Assembly (NCBI GenBank): GCA_050951585.1
Contig: JBMNJI010000003.1
Coordinates: forward strand, 62,001-126,000
DNA from: UBA3937 sp050951585
GTDB taxonomy: Bacteria; Bacillota; Peptococcia; DRI-13; DTU073
Direction: 5' to 3'
Length of the DNA stretch: 64,000 nucleotides
In this document: one piece after another, positions 42,588 to 51,754 of the stretch
How the letters are laid out: every line of letters begins with the position of its first letter
How positions within the stretch are numbered: the first letter of the stretch is position 1
Translations under genes and position numbers: made by a program
Notes under the pieces: generated by a model
The model's database searches: none
What the model was told of the DNA's origin: nothing
The model's input: only the letters and a program-made list of their open reading frames with translations

Positions 42588-43835
42588 GTGAGAGGCCCGT
42601 ACCTTTTGCAAATGGAGACGCAAGCGGATATAGAGGCATTGTTTGCGAGAATTGGGTGTGATCCCCTGGGTGGACAGATTATGATTAAAAAAGGGGAGAC
42701 TTTGCCGTTATTATTAAAGGAAGTGCGCAGTCCCGGAGCGAATATTCTGAAGCAGCAAATGCTATCCTTAGGCGGCGAAGCTGTCGTCAGCAGAGGTGTG
42801 GTAAATTGCAGTCAGGAATATACAGATGTGTTGCTCTTGGGGACGGTCGCCATTTATGAGGCCTTGGTGTACAAGCTCCAAGTCCAACGGCAGCCCTGGG
42901 GACTTGGTACATTAGGGGGAAAACTGCAAGAACTATTGGCAAAGCTCGAGAAGGCACGGCGGCAAATTGTCTGGGAATGGCCGGATCGTAAGCTTGTGCT
43001 TGGGGAAAAGGTGCTGGTGATGGGAATCTTGAATGTGACGCCGGACTCCTTTTCCGACGGCGGCAAGTTTCATGATATCGAAAAAGCGCTGGCGCATGCC
43101 CGGCAGATGGTTGAGGATGGCGCCGATATTATTGATCTTGGCGGGGAGTCAACGCGCCCCGGGTATACGGTTGTTCCGGCGGAGGAAGAATTAGCGAGAG
43201 TGATGCCGGTCCTGGAAAAGCTCGTGAAAGAGCTTCCTGTTCCGCTTTCTCTTGATACGTCCAAGGCCAAAGTAGCGGAAGCAGCGCTGGCGGCAGGGGT
43301 ACATATCATTAATTATGAAGGGGTAGGCGAGGATTCCCCGATGGCGCAAGTGGCAGCCCGTTATCAGGCCCCGGTGATCATCATGCATAATCCTCGGACT
43401 GATCTTACGGGGCATAGCCCGGTGAATGGTTGGGAGAATAATTCGGTCAATAATCCGGTTTATAATGATGTTATCCCTGATTTACTTGATAACCTGGCGG
43501 TGAAAATCGGTATTTTTGAGGCGGCCGGGGTAGAGCCGGAAAAGATTATGACCGACCCGGGGATCGGTTTTGGCAAGAGTCAGGAAGAAAACCTGATGGT
43601 GTTAAAGAGACTAAAAAGCTTACGCACCTTGGGCAAACCGGTGCTTCTGGGTGTCTCACGCAAATCTTTTCTTGGCCATATTCTCGATCTTCCGGTGGGG
43701 GAGCGGCTGGAGGGGTCTTTGGCGGGTGCAGCCTGGGGAATAATGCACGGAGCGGATGTACTCCGGGTGCATGATGTACGGGAAACTGTCCGGTTGGTCA
43801 AAGTTCTTGAGGCGATAAAACGGGCCGGAGCATAG
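42588..43835 (+). CDS. folP: dihydropteroate synthase with N-terminal extension
   Basis: Condenses pABA with 6-hydroxymethyl-7,8-dihydropterin diphosphate in folate synthesis; target of sulfonamides. The TIM-barrel DHPS domain starts near residue 140: VLVMGILNVTPDSFSDGGKF, IIDLGGESTRPGY, HIINYEGVGED, DPGIGFGKSQEENL. It is preceded by about 140 extra residues (LLQMETQADIEALFARIGCD), an extension seen in clostridial FolP and of unknown role. GTG 42588 is spaced from AGGTGG; GTGs at 42576 and 42579 are alternatives. In VINYD the family has D; here INYEG. Confidence 0.94.
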   Translation: MRGPYLLQMETQADIEALFARIGCDPLGGQIMIKKGETLPLLLKEVRSPGANILKQQMLSLGGEAVVSRGVVNCSQEYTDVLLLGTVAIYEALVYKLQVQRQPWGLGTLGGKLQELLAKLEKARRQIVWEWPDRKLVLGEKVLVMGILNVTPDSFSDGGKFHDIEKALAHARQMVEDGADIIDLGGESTRPGYTVVPAEEELARVMPVLEKLVKELPVPLSLDTSKAKVAEAALAAGVHIINYEGVGEDSPMAQVAARYQAPVIIMHNPRTDLTGHSPVNGWENNSVNNPVYNDVIPDLLDNLAVKIGIFEAAGVEPEKIMTDPGIGFGKSQEENLMVLKRLKSLRTLGKPVLLGVSRKSFLGHILDLPVGERLEGSLAGAAWGIMHGADVLRVHDVRETVRLVKVLEAIKRAGA

Positions 43836-43873
43836 AAAAATATCAGATTGTCTGAAAAGGAGGAAAATGAGCA

Positions 43874-44251
43874 ATGATGAGGGAGTCGGATAAAATTGTT
43901 TTACAGGGGATGAGGTTTTTTGGTTATCATGGAGTTCTGCCCGAGGAAAGAGCGATGGGGCAGTGGCTTGAAATTGATGTGGAAATCTGGGGAGATCTGT
44001 CTAAGGCGGCGGAGAGCGATAACGTTGAGGATACCTTGAACTATCAGCAGGTCTATCGTGATATTAAGGCAATAGTGGAGGGAGAACCGGTTAATCTTCT
44101 CGAACATCTTACTCATAAGATAATCTGCAATATTATGGCTTTGCCCTTACCGGAAAGGGTGTTAGTCCGGGTTAAAAAACCGCAGGCGCCGCTGAAAGGA
44201 GTATTGGGTTATGCCGGTGTGGAGATGATTAGGAGCAGAGATGAATTCTGA
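43874..44251 (+). CDS. folB: dihydroneopterin aldolase
   Basis: Cleaves 7,8-dihydroneopterin to 6-hydroxymethyl-dihydropterin and glycolaldehyde. 125 residues; MRFFGYHGVLPEERAMGQWL near 13-32 holds the catalytic Tyr/Glu, and VNLLEHLTHKI and VRVKKPQAPLKG complete the T-fold. Start ATG 43874 (or 43877) after AAGGAGG. It overlaps folK by 11 bp, so folP-folB-folK are one operon, as in Bacillus. Confidence 0.95.
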   Translation: MMRESDKIVLQGMRFFGYHGVLPEERAMGQWLEIDVEIWGDLSKAAESDNVEDTLNYQQVYRDIKAIVEGEPVNLLEHLTHKIICNIMALPLPERVLVRVKKPQAPLKGVLGYAGVEMIRSRDEF

Positions 44252-44750
44252 GAAGCTGTATCTTTCTTTGGGCAGTAATATGGGCAATAAGCTCGAGAAT
44301 TTGCTTGATGCGGTCCAGGCTTTACGGGAGTGTGTCCTCGATGCGCCGGTGGTAGTTTCCGGCGTATACCAGACCGAGCCGATCGGTAATACGGCGCAGG
44401 ATGATTTTTTGAATCTGGTCATCGCCGGAAAACCAAGGTTAAACCCGGAGGAGACCTTGGCGGCCTGTTTGGAAATTGAAAAAAAGATGGGGCGGGTGCG
44501 CACTGTACATTGGGGACCGCGGATTATTGATATAGATATACTCCTTTATGGTAGGCGGCAAATCAAGACAGAAACGCTTGAAATACCGCATCCCCGTTTA
44601 CAAGAACGGGCCTTTGTCCTTGTTCCGTTGCGGGAGGTTGATACGCCATGTTTTAACCGGCTTCAAGTTCAGATACCTTCCCAAAAAGTCAACTTGCTCT
44701 TTTCGGCCAATGATGTTAAAATAATGCTTGATAAACGCGATCCGCAGTGA
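44241..44750 (+). CDS. folK: HPPK, 2-amino-4-hydroxy-6-hydroxymethyldihydropteridine pyrophosphokinase
   Basis: Transfers pyrophosphate from ATP to the pterin alcohol, giving the folP substrate. 169 residues: YLSLGSNMGNKLENLLDAVQ, VYQTEPIGN, and the signature WGPRIIDIDILLYG with the metal-binding D-x-D near 96-98, then IPHPRLQERAFVLVPL. Starts inside folB. Confidence 0.95.
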   Translation: MNSEKLYLSLGSNMGNKLENLLDAVQALRECVLDAPVVVSGVYQTEPIGNTAQDDFLNLVIAGKPRLNPEETLAACLEIEKKMGRVRTVHWGPRIIDIDILLYGRRQIKTETLEIPHPRLQERAFVLVPLREVDTPCFNRLQVQIPSQKVNLLFSANDVKIMLDKRDPQ

Positions 44751-44902
44751 AGCGTATTATCAGCATCAGGAAAAAAGGTAGAGAAGTTCACTTCTAAATT
44801 ATTAGCATTTTTTTAATTCAATATTGTTTCATACCGCTTAGATCCGGAAAAGATGGACTGAGACGGAAGGAAGCAGGGAGGATTTATTGCTATTTTGCTT
44901 AT

Positions 44903-44940
44903 AACCTTTCGGGTCTTAGCCCGAAAGGTTTTATTTTTTT
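44903..44940 (+). terminator. terminator/attenuator in the pan operon leader
   Basis: 11-bp perfect stem AACCTTTCGGG / CCCGAAAGGTT, 6-base loop, then TTTATTTTTTT. It stands 46 bp before the first pan-cluster gene. No promoter is visible in those 46 bp, so transcripts entering the cluster must read through; an attenuation role is possible. Confidence 0.85.
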
Positions 44941-44986
44941 GGTGGGCATAATTGGGGATATATCGGTAAAAGGAGAAGAAGGAATC

Positions 44987-45874
44987 ATGAACCAACGGCA
45001 GACGAAATGGGTGGGAATCGTAGGCTTAGGCCGGGTAGGCTCCGCATTAGCCTTTTCTTTACAGCATTTAGGGTATGAGATCGTAGTTGCGTCACGGAGG
45101 TTTTCTCCGGGGCAAAAGGCGGTGATTAGAGACAGGCAATTCGCCGTTGTCTCCTTGGCGGAGATTGGGCGAAAGGCTGATCTCTTGTTTCTCGCCACGC
45201 CGGATGGTATTATCACGAAAATTGCGGAGAAATTGGCGCAAGACAGGCAATTAGCGGGGAAAGGAGTATTGCACCTCAGCGGGGCGCATAGTAGCAAGGT
45301 ATTGGAACCCTTACGGAAAACCGGGGCGTTCCTTGGTTCGTTACACCCGTTACAGAGTTTTGCCAATGTTGAGCAAGCGATCGAGAATTTACCCGGCTCC
45401 TATTTTACTTACCAGGGGGATGAGGCTTTACTTGGAGAAGTGGCGAAGCTCGTCCAGGATTTAAACGGGTTTTTAAAGATTCTTCAATCGCCGGAAAGCA
45501 AGGTTGTTTATCATGCCGGGGCCTGCTTAGTATCAAATTATCTGGTTGCGTTAGCCTCCTTAGGGGTGCGTTGCCTGTCTGAGGCCGGATTCAGTGAGGA
45601 AGAGGCCCGCCGGGCCTTGACACCATTAATGCAAGGTACAGTCAACAACATTGCCGCCTTACCTTTAACGAAAGCTTTAACAGGGCCGATCGTCAGGGGG
45701 GATTTGGCGGTTGTGCGCAATCATTTGAAGGCCCTTTCCGCAGAATTGCCGGAGGTTAGGCAGGCTTATCGCGTTCTTTCGCCACTTTTGGGGAAATTGG
45801 CTCTTGAAGGGAATAATATTAAGGCTGAGGTTTATGAGGAGTTACTTGGTATCCTGGGCGACAATCAAAGATAA
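44987..45874 (+). CDS. Rossmann/DUF2520 oxidoreductase, candidate ketopantoate reductase
   Basis: A 295-residue NAD(P)-binding protein: GIVGLGRVGSALAFSLQHLG at the N-terminus is a Rossmann dinucleotide loop, LFLATPDGIITKIAEKL follows, HLSGAHSS and GSLHPLQSFAN are the conserved residues at the domain junction, and the C-terminal half is the DUF2520 helical domain (YHAGACLVSNYLVALASLGV). It is directly upstream of panB-panC-panD (19 bp gap) and no panE is present, so it may be the ketopantoate reductase (PanG-like). That is inference from context and fold. ATG 44987 is chosen for its AAGGAGAAGAAGG site. Confidence 0.8.
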   Translation: MNQRQTKWVGIVGLGRVGSALAFSLQHLGYEIVVASRRFSPGQKAVIRDRQFAVVSLAEIGRKADLLFLATPDGIITKIAEKLAQDRQLAGKGVLHLSGAHSSKVLEPLRKTGAFLGSLHPLQSFANVEQAIENLPGSYFTYQGDEALLGEVAKLVQDLNGFLKILQSPESKVVYHAGACLVSNYLVALASLGVRCLSEAGFSEEEARRALTPLMQGTVNNIAALPLTKALTGPIVRGDLAVVRNHLKALSAELPEVRQAYRVLSPLLGKLALEGNNIKAEVYEELLGILGDNQR

Positions 45875-45893
45875 ATTGAGGAGGGGTAATTAA

Positions 45894-46735
<842 letters not shown>

Positions 46736-46821
46736 GCCCCAAAAGGGCAGTAAGTTGGAAAGATCTAAAGACGAAACAGTAAAGTCGAAAAAGTATACTT
46801 GAAAAAAGGCGGGTACGGAAG

Positions 46822-47679
46822 ATGTTAGTATTGAAAAAGATCGCTGAAGTGCGCAGTTGGGTGGCCGAGAAAAAGAAGCAGGGTCTGCAGGTGGGTCTGG
46901 TTCCGACCATGGGCTACCTGCATGATGGACATTTAAGCCTAGTCCGGGCGGCGAAAAAGGAAAATGATGTGGTGGTGATGAGCATCTTTGTCAATCCCCT
47001 TCAGTTCGGGCCTCAGGAGGATTATGCCACCTATCCGCGGGATTTGGCCAGAGACGCTGCGCTGGCGGAAAAAGCGGGTGCTGATTTGATTTTTGCCCCG
47101 GAGGTGGAAGAGATGTATCCCTCCTATCCCCTGGATACGACCGTGCAGGTGGCGCACCTGACCGCGGGATTGTGCGGGGCATCCCGTCCCGGGCATTTTA
47201 CCGGGGTAGCAACGGTGGTTACTAAATTATTTATGATTGTTTTACCGGCACGGGCCTATTTCGGGCAGAAGGATTATCAACAGTTTCAAGTCATCAAAAG
47301 AATGAGCGCTGACCTGAATTATCCCCTTGAGGTGAAAATGGTGCCCATCAGAAGGGAAGAGGACGGACTGGCCATGAGCTCGCGGAATACGTATTTGTCG
47401 GAAGATGAGCGCCGGCAGGCGTTATGTCTTTCCCAATCCTTACGCCTCTGCCGGGAGTTGTATGATCGGGGCGAAAGAGACACGGCACCTTTACTAAAAG
47501 TCATGAGAGAGCGAATCAGCCGTGAGCCTTCGGCCAAAATTGATTATCTGAAAATATGTGATGCTGAAACCTTAGAACCCTTAGACAGAATTGACAGGCC
47601 GGTAGTTGTTGTGCTGGCAGTCTATATCGGCAAGACACGGCTGATTGATAATATGCTGTTAAATAATGCTCTTAATTAA
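46822..47679 (+). CDS. panC: pantothenate synthetase (pantoate-beta-alanine ligase)
   Basis: Joins pantoate and beta-alanine with ATP. 285 residues; VGLVPTMGYLHDGHLSLVRA contains the HxGH motif, FVNPLQFGPQEDYATYPRD, GRPGHF-type SRPGHFTGVATVV, ARAYFGQKDYQQFQVIKRM, and the KMSKS-like MSSRNTYLS are all in place. Intact, unlike panB. Confidence 0.96.
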   Translation: MLVLKKIAEVRSWVAEKKKQGLQVGLVPTMGYLHDGHLSLVRAAKKENDVVVMSIFVNPLQFGPQEDYATYPRDLARDAALAEKAGADLIFAPEVEEMYPSYPLDTTVQVAHLTAGLCGASRPGHFTGVATVVTKLFMIVLPARAYFGQKDYQQFQVIKRMSADLNYPLEVKMVPIRREEDGLAMSSRNTYLSEDERRQALCLSQSLRLCRELYDRGERDTAPLLKVMRERISREPSAKIDYLKICDAETLEPLDRIDRPVVVVLAVYIGKTRLIDNMLLNNALN

Positions 47680-47747
47680 TGCTCTCAATTAATGTTCTTC
47701 AGGAATGATCTTAAAATAATGTTGATAAATAACGGATGTGATGAAAA

Positions 47748-48137
47748 ATGTACAGAACAATGCTCAAAAGCAAAATACACCGGGCGGTTATTACGGAAGC
47801 AAATCTGCATTACGTCGGGAGTATTACCATTGACACCGATTTATTGGAAAAAGCGAATATTGTGGAGCACGAAAAGGTGCAAATAGTGAATGTCAATAAC
47901 GGAGCCCGGCTGGAGACTTACGTTATTGCCGGACCGCGCGGGTCCGGAGCCGTTTGTTTAAATGGGGCGGCGGCCCGTTTGGTCCAGCCGGGAGATTTGG
48001 TCATCATTATTTCGTATGCCCTGGTGCCCGAGAACCAGGTGACAGAATTTCAGCCTACGGTGGTTTTTGTGGATGAAAAAAATAGGATCACGAAAATCGC
48101 GGCCGAAAAAGCATTTTCATACGGTGATGAACCGTAG
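47748..48137 (+). CDS. panD: aspartate 1-decarboxylase
   Basis: Makes beta-alanine for panC. 129 residues; the pro-enzyme cleaves itself at G-S in HYVGSITID (residues 24-25) to form the pyruvoyl group. NNGARLETYVI and GSGAVCLNGAAARLVQPGD are typical. ATG 47748 has a weak ribosome site. Last gene of the pan cluster. Confidence 0.95.
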   Translation: MYRTMLKSKIHRAVITEANLHYVGSITIDTDLLEKANIVEHEKVQIVNVNNGARLETYVIAGPRGSGAVCLNGAAARLVQPGDLVIIISYALVPENQVTEFQPTVVFVDEKNRITKIAAEKAFSYGDEP

Positions 48138-48168
48138 GCAGCTTTGTCAACCATAGACACACTCGCGG

Positions 48169-48197
48169 TTGACGAACGAGCAAAGTCCCCTTATAAT
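48169..48197 (+). promoter_or_regulatory. SigA promoter of bioY
   Basis: TTGACG (48169-48174), 17 bp, TATAAT (48192-48197). The BirA operator starts six bases downstream, covering the expected transcription start. Confidence 0.8.
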
Positions 48198-48202
48198 AAA
48201 GA

Positions 48203-48234
48203 TTGTTAACCAGAAACCTTCGCGTGGTTAACAA
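48203..48234. promoter_or_regulatory. BirA (biotin repressor) operator
   Basis: Perfect dyad TTGTTAACC - 14 bp - GGTTAACAA. This matches the known BirA operator pattern of Firmicutes and lies between the -10 element and the bioY start, so biotin-bound BirA should block transcription. Confidence 0.9.
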
Positions 48235-48251
48235 GAAAGGGGATGACCATA

Positions 48252-48813
48252 ATGATGAAGATTTCCAGCCGGGAGATAACCAGAGCCGCACTATTTTCCG
48301 CTCTGCTTTGTATTACTGCTCTTCTCTTTAAATTTGGGGGGGAAGCAGCGGTGCCTTTCAGTATTGTGCCGTTAATGGTCCTTCTGACCGGGGCAATTCT
48401 GGGGGCGCGGTTAGGGGTTTTGAGTGTAACCGTCTATGTTTTGCTCGGGTTGGTCGGTTTGCCGGTTTTTGGCCAACCGCCCTATGGCGGCATAACCTAC
48501 ATTTTCCAGCCTTCCTTTGGGTTCCTGCCCGGCTTTATCCTGGCCAGTTACGCCGTGGGCAAGCTGGTCGCAGGAAAACAGCAGCCCTCTTTCGGGAGGA
48601 TCTCTTTCGCTATGCTGGTTGGAATTGTGGTATACTATAGTAATCGGTGTTACATACTTATACGGGATTATCCGGTTTTACCTCGGGAAACCTTTCACCT
48701 TCTGGCAAGCAGTAGAGATCGGGATGCTCCCGTTTTTGATTCTTGACCTGGTGAAAGGGCTACTGGCGGCGCTGGTTGCGCGGGGAGTGCTCCGGCGGAT
48801 GCGCCATTATTGA
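48252..48813 (+). pseudogene. bioY: biotin transporter BioY, frameshifted
   Basis: Substrate-binding S component of the biotin ECF transporter, about six helices. Frame 1 carries ITRAALFSALLCITALLFKF, IVPLMVLLTGAILGARLGVL, LGLVGLPVFGQPPYGGITYI and FGFLPGFILASYAVGKLVAG. Near 48635-48645 it shifts: the last helices (VIGVTYLYGIIRFYLG, EIGMLPFLILDLVKGLLAAL) lie in another frame ending at 48813. Deleting one base in TACTATAGTAATC restores the ORF of about 186 codons. ATG 48252 follows AAAGGGG. Confidence 0.88.
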
Positions 48814-48940
48814 GGCAGCAGTATTAATGTAGGAGTATTGATGTAACAGTAATGATGATTTTCGGACATTTAGTTTTACTCAGTATATAGAAATTAGCAG
48901 AATTGCTGATATTATTGACTGATTTGAGAAGGTGAGTCGT

Positions 48941-49711
48941 ATGTTGTTGGTAATTGATGTGGGTAATACGAATATCGTCTTAGGGATTTTTGAAGGTGAT
49001 AAGTTAATTCAGCATTGGCGTTTATCTACCAAAAAAGGTCAGACGGTGGATGAATGCGGAATAATGGTGCGCAATCTTTTTTCTCTGAATGGCCTTAATC
49101 ATTCGGACGTAAAGGATATTATTATTTCTTCCGTGGTGCCGCCTATTATGCCTACCCTTGAGGAGATGACGAGGCAATACTTTAACCTTCAGCCGTTGAT
49201 TGTCGGACCGGGGGTCAAGACCGGAATGCCGATTCTTTATGAAAATCCGCGGGAGATTGGGGCTGACCGTATCGTTAACGGCGTAGCGGGTTTTCATCGT
49301 TACGGCGGCCCGCTCATTATTGTGGATTTAGGGACAGCCATCACTTTTTGCGTCATTAGTGCAAAAGGCGAATATTTAGGGGGAGCAATCACGAACGGGA
49401 TTGTCATTGGGATGGATGCTTTATTCCAGCGCACCGCTAAATTGCCCCGGATTGACCTGGTAAAACCGAAAAAGGTAATTGGCAGGAATACGGTCGATAG
49501 TATGAGATCAGGACTTTTTTATGGTTATGTTGGACAAATTGACGGGATTGTGCGTCGGATCAAAGCTGAGCTGGGTACTGATGCTATTGTTGTGGCCACG
49601 GGCGGAAAGGCTGAACTTTTTGCAGCGGAATCGGAGACGATTAATAAGGTGGATGCAATGCTTACTTTAGAGGGATTAAAGATAATCTACGAGATGAACC
49701 GGGGATCATAA
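48941..49711 (+). CDS. coaX: type III pantothenate kinase
   Basis: First step of CoA synthesis from pantothenate; ASKHA fold, insensitive to CoA feedback. 256 residues: LLVIDVGNTNIVLGIFEGD at the start (phosphate loop), PREIGADRIVNGVAGFHRYG, IIVDLGTAITFCVISAKGEY, GGAITNGIVIGMDALFQRTA. ATG 48941 follows GAAGGTGA. Close to panBCD, so pantothenate synthesis and activation are clustered. Confidence 0.97.
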   Translation: MLLVIDVGNTNIVLGIFEGDKLIQHWRLSTKKGQTVDECGIMVRNLFSLNGLNHSDVKDIIISSVVPPIMPTLEEMTRQYFNLQPLIVGPGVKTGMPILYENPREIGADRIVNGVAGFHRYGGPLIIVDLGTAITFCVISAKGEYLGGAITNGIVIGMDALFQRTAKLPRIDLVKPKKVIGRNTVDSMRSGLFYGYVGQIDGIVRRIKAELGTDAIVVATGGKAELFAAESETINKVDAMLTLEGLKIIYEMNRGS

Positions 49712-49757
49712 TTTAAGGATAATAATTCGGTCGGAAGACGCGTTGAGGTGATCGATT

Positions 49758-50735
49758 TTGAGAATAGGGAATGTGATAATTCCCAATCAGGTTGTGCTTG
49801 CGCCAATGGCCGGCGTTTCGGACAAGGCCTTCCGGATTATTGCGCGTGAGCATGGGTGTGGTCTGGTGTATACGGAGATGATCAGCGCGAAAGCGCTGAG
49901 TTACCACAATGACAGGACGAAGGCAATCCTGGATTTACAAGGGGAAAAACAGCCTGTTGCCGTACAGCTTTTTGGCTGTGAACCTGCTGTGATGGCTGAA
50001 GGAGCTCGTCTTGCAGTAGAGGAGGGGGCTTTACTACTCGACATTAATATGGGGTGTCCGGTCCCCAAGGTCGTGAAGAATGGGGAAGGGTCCGCCCTCC
50101 TTGAGAAACCGGAGCTTGCGGTGCAAATAGTCAAGGCCATGGTGCGGGCGGTATCCGTACCGATTATGGCGAAAATACGGATTGGGTGGAACAAACAGAA
50201 TATTGTCGCGGTTGGTTTTGCGCAAAGACTGGAGGAAGCCGGAATCAGTGCCATCGCTGTGCACGGCAGAACCAGGGAACAGTATTATGCGGGAGCGGCG
50301 GATTGGTCGGTGATCAGACAGGTTAAAGAAGCGGTCTCGGTTCCGGTAATCGGGAACGGTGATATTTGGGCAGCACGGGATGCCGGAAGGATGCTGGCCG
50401 AAACAGGATGCGATGCGGTGATGCTGGGGAGAGGAGTGCAGGGGAACCCCTGGTTGATCAGTCAAGTCAGGCATTATCTTGAGACAGGGGCAGAATGCCC
50501 GTTGCCGCAGCCTTTTGCGAAGATTAAAGGGGCAATTCATCATCTGGAGTTAACAACCAGTCTAAAAGGAGAAGAAGCCGGCGTGCTGGAAATGAGAAAG
50601 CACCTGGCCTGGTATCTCAAAGGGATGAAGCATACGGCTCCCGTGAAAGAAGCGATTTTTCGGGCGAAAAGGAAGGAAGAGCTTCTCCGGATTCTGCAAG
50701 AATATCTGGAGCGTGAAGGTTTAACAAACGGGTAG
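49758..50735 (+). CDS. dusB: tRNA-dihydrouridine synthase DusB
   Basis: Flavoenzyme reducing specific uridines in tRNA D-loops. 325 residues, TIM barrel: VLAPMAGVSDKAFRIIAREH, VQLFGCEP, DINMGCPVPKVVKNGEGSAL with the catalytic Cys, AVHGRTREQYYAG, VIGNGDIW, VMLGRGVQGNPWL. TTG 49758 follows GAGGTGA. Same place (before lysS) as in Bacillus. Confidence 0.96.
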   Translation: MRIGNVIIPNQVVLAPMAGVSDKAFRIIAREHGCGLVYTEMISAKALSYHNDRTKAILDLQGEKQPVAVQLFGCEPAVMAEGARLAVEEGALLLDINMGCPVPKVVKNGEGSALLEKPELAVQIVKAMVRAVSVPIMAKIRIGWNKQNIVAVGFAQRLEEAGISAIAVHGRTREQYYAGAADWSVIRQVKEAVSVPVIGNGDIWAARDAGRMLAETGCDAVMLGRGVQGNPWLISQVRHYLETGAECPLPQPFAKIKGAIHHLELTTSLKGEEAGVLEMRKHLAWYLKGMKHTAPVKEAIFRAKRKEELLRILQEYLEREGLTNG

Positions 50736-50824
50736 AAAAGGGCAAAATGATAAAGAATACAGAGGGATGTCATCTTAGATTTACCCTTGTATGCAGAGCG
50801 CGTTTGGGAAGCTGGAGGTTGCCG

Positions 50825-51754
50825 ATGAAAAAGGTAGTAAGTGTCAGCCTCGGTTCAAGCAAAAGAGATCATCTTGTCGAGACAGAAATTATGGGGGAAA
50901 AGTTTAGAATAGAACGGATCGGGACCAATGGCGATCTGGAGAAAGCGGCGCAATTGATCAGTTCTTTAGACGGGCAGGTTGATGCCTTTGGGATGGGCGG
51001 CATTGATTTATATATCATAGCCGGGCAGAAGAGATACATTATGAAGGATGCCTTGCGGTTAAAGGAAGCGGCCCAAAGGACACCGATTGTTGATGGGACA
51101 GGTTTGAAGAACACCTTGGAAAGGAGCGCTGTTCATTATTTAGTTCAGCAGGGTTTATTTGATTTTGACGAAAAAAAGGTCTTACTGGTCTGTGGGGTTG
51201 ACCGTTTCGGGATGGCGGAAGCGTTGGTCGAAGTAGGAGCGGAAGTCACCTTCGGCGATTTAATTTTCGGGTTGAATATTCCTTTGCCGTTGAAGTCTTT
51301 ACAAACACTTTCGGTTGCGGGAAGAACATTAGGGCCGCTGGTGAGCAGGGTGCCTTTTAAATATTTATATCCTACCGGGGACGAACAGAATGTCATATAT
51401 GAGAAGTACGGAAAATATTATGAAATGAATGAGGTTATCGCCGGTGATTTTCATTATATCAAGAAGTATCTGCCCTTAAACCTGGCCGGGAAGACCATTC
51501 TCACCAACACAGTGACCAGTGAGGATGTAGAGTTACTGGCCAAAAGAGGTGCTACCTGTTTAATCACAACAACCCCCGAATTCCAAGGGCGTTCTTTTGG
51601 CACCAATGTGATGGAGGCTGTGTTGGTAGCTTTGGCGGGAAAGTCAGTCGATTCCCTCACGGAGCAGGAGTATCAAAAGCTTTTGGAGATGGTGGGTTTT
51701 AAGCCGCGAATTCAAAGATTGGCGAAGGAGGATTTATGGAGCAATTCTCTTTGA
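50825..51754 (+). CDS. quinate 5-dehydrogenase-like protein
   Basis: A 309-residue protein starting MKKVVSVSLGSSKRDHLVET, with a Rossmann-like segment (KVLLVCGVDRFGMAEALVEV) near 117-136 and ITTTPEFQGRSFGTNVMEAV near 256. In Clostridia such proteins are often annotated quinate 5-dehydrogenase; I know of no firm biochemical proof, and the sequence lacks the classic shikimate dehydrogenase K/D pair that I could place. ATG 50825 follows CTGGAGG; an upstream ATG at 50747 lacks a ribosome site. It overlaps the next gene by 19 bp, so the two are translated together. Confidence 0.6.
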   Translation: MKKVVSVSLGSSKRDHLVETEIMGEKFRIERIGTNGDLEKAAQLISSLDGQVDAFGMGGIDLYIIAGQKRYIMKDALRLKEAAQRTPIVDGTGLKNTLERSAVHYLVQQGLFDFDEKKVLLVCGVDRFGMAEALVEVGAEVTFGDLIFGLNIPLPLKSLQTLSVAGRTLGPLVSRVPFKYLYPTGDEQNVIYEKYGKYYEMNEVIAGDFHYIKKYLPLNLAGKTILTNTVTSEDVELLAKRGATCLITTTPEFQGRSFGTNVMEAVLVALAGKSVDSLTEQEYQKLLEMVGFKPRIQRLAKEDLWSNSL

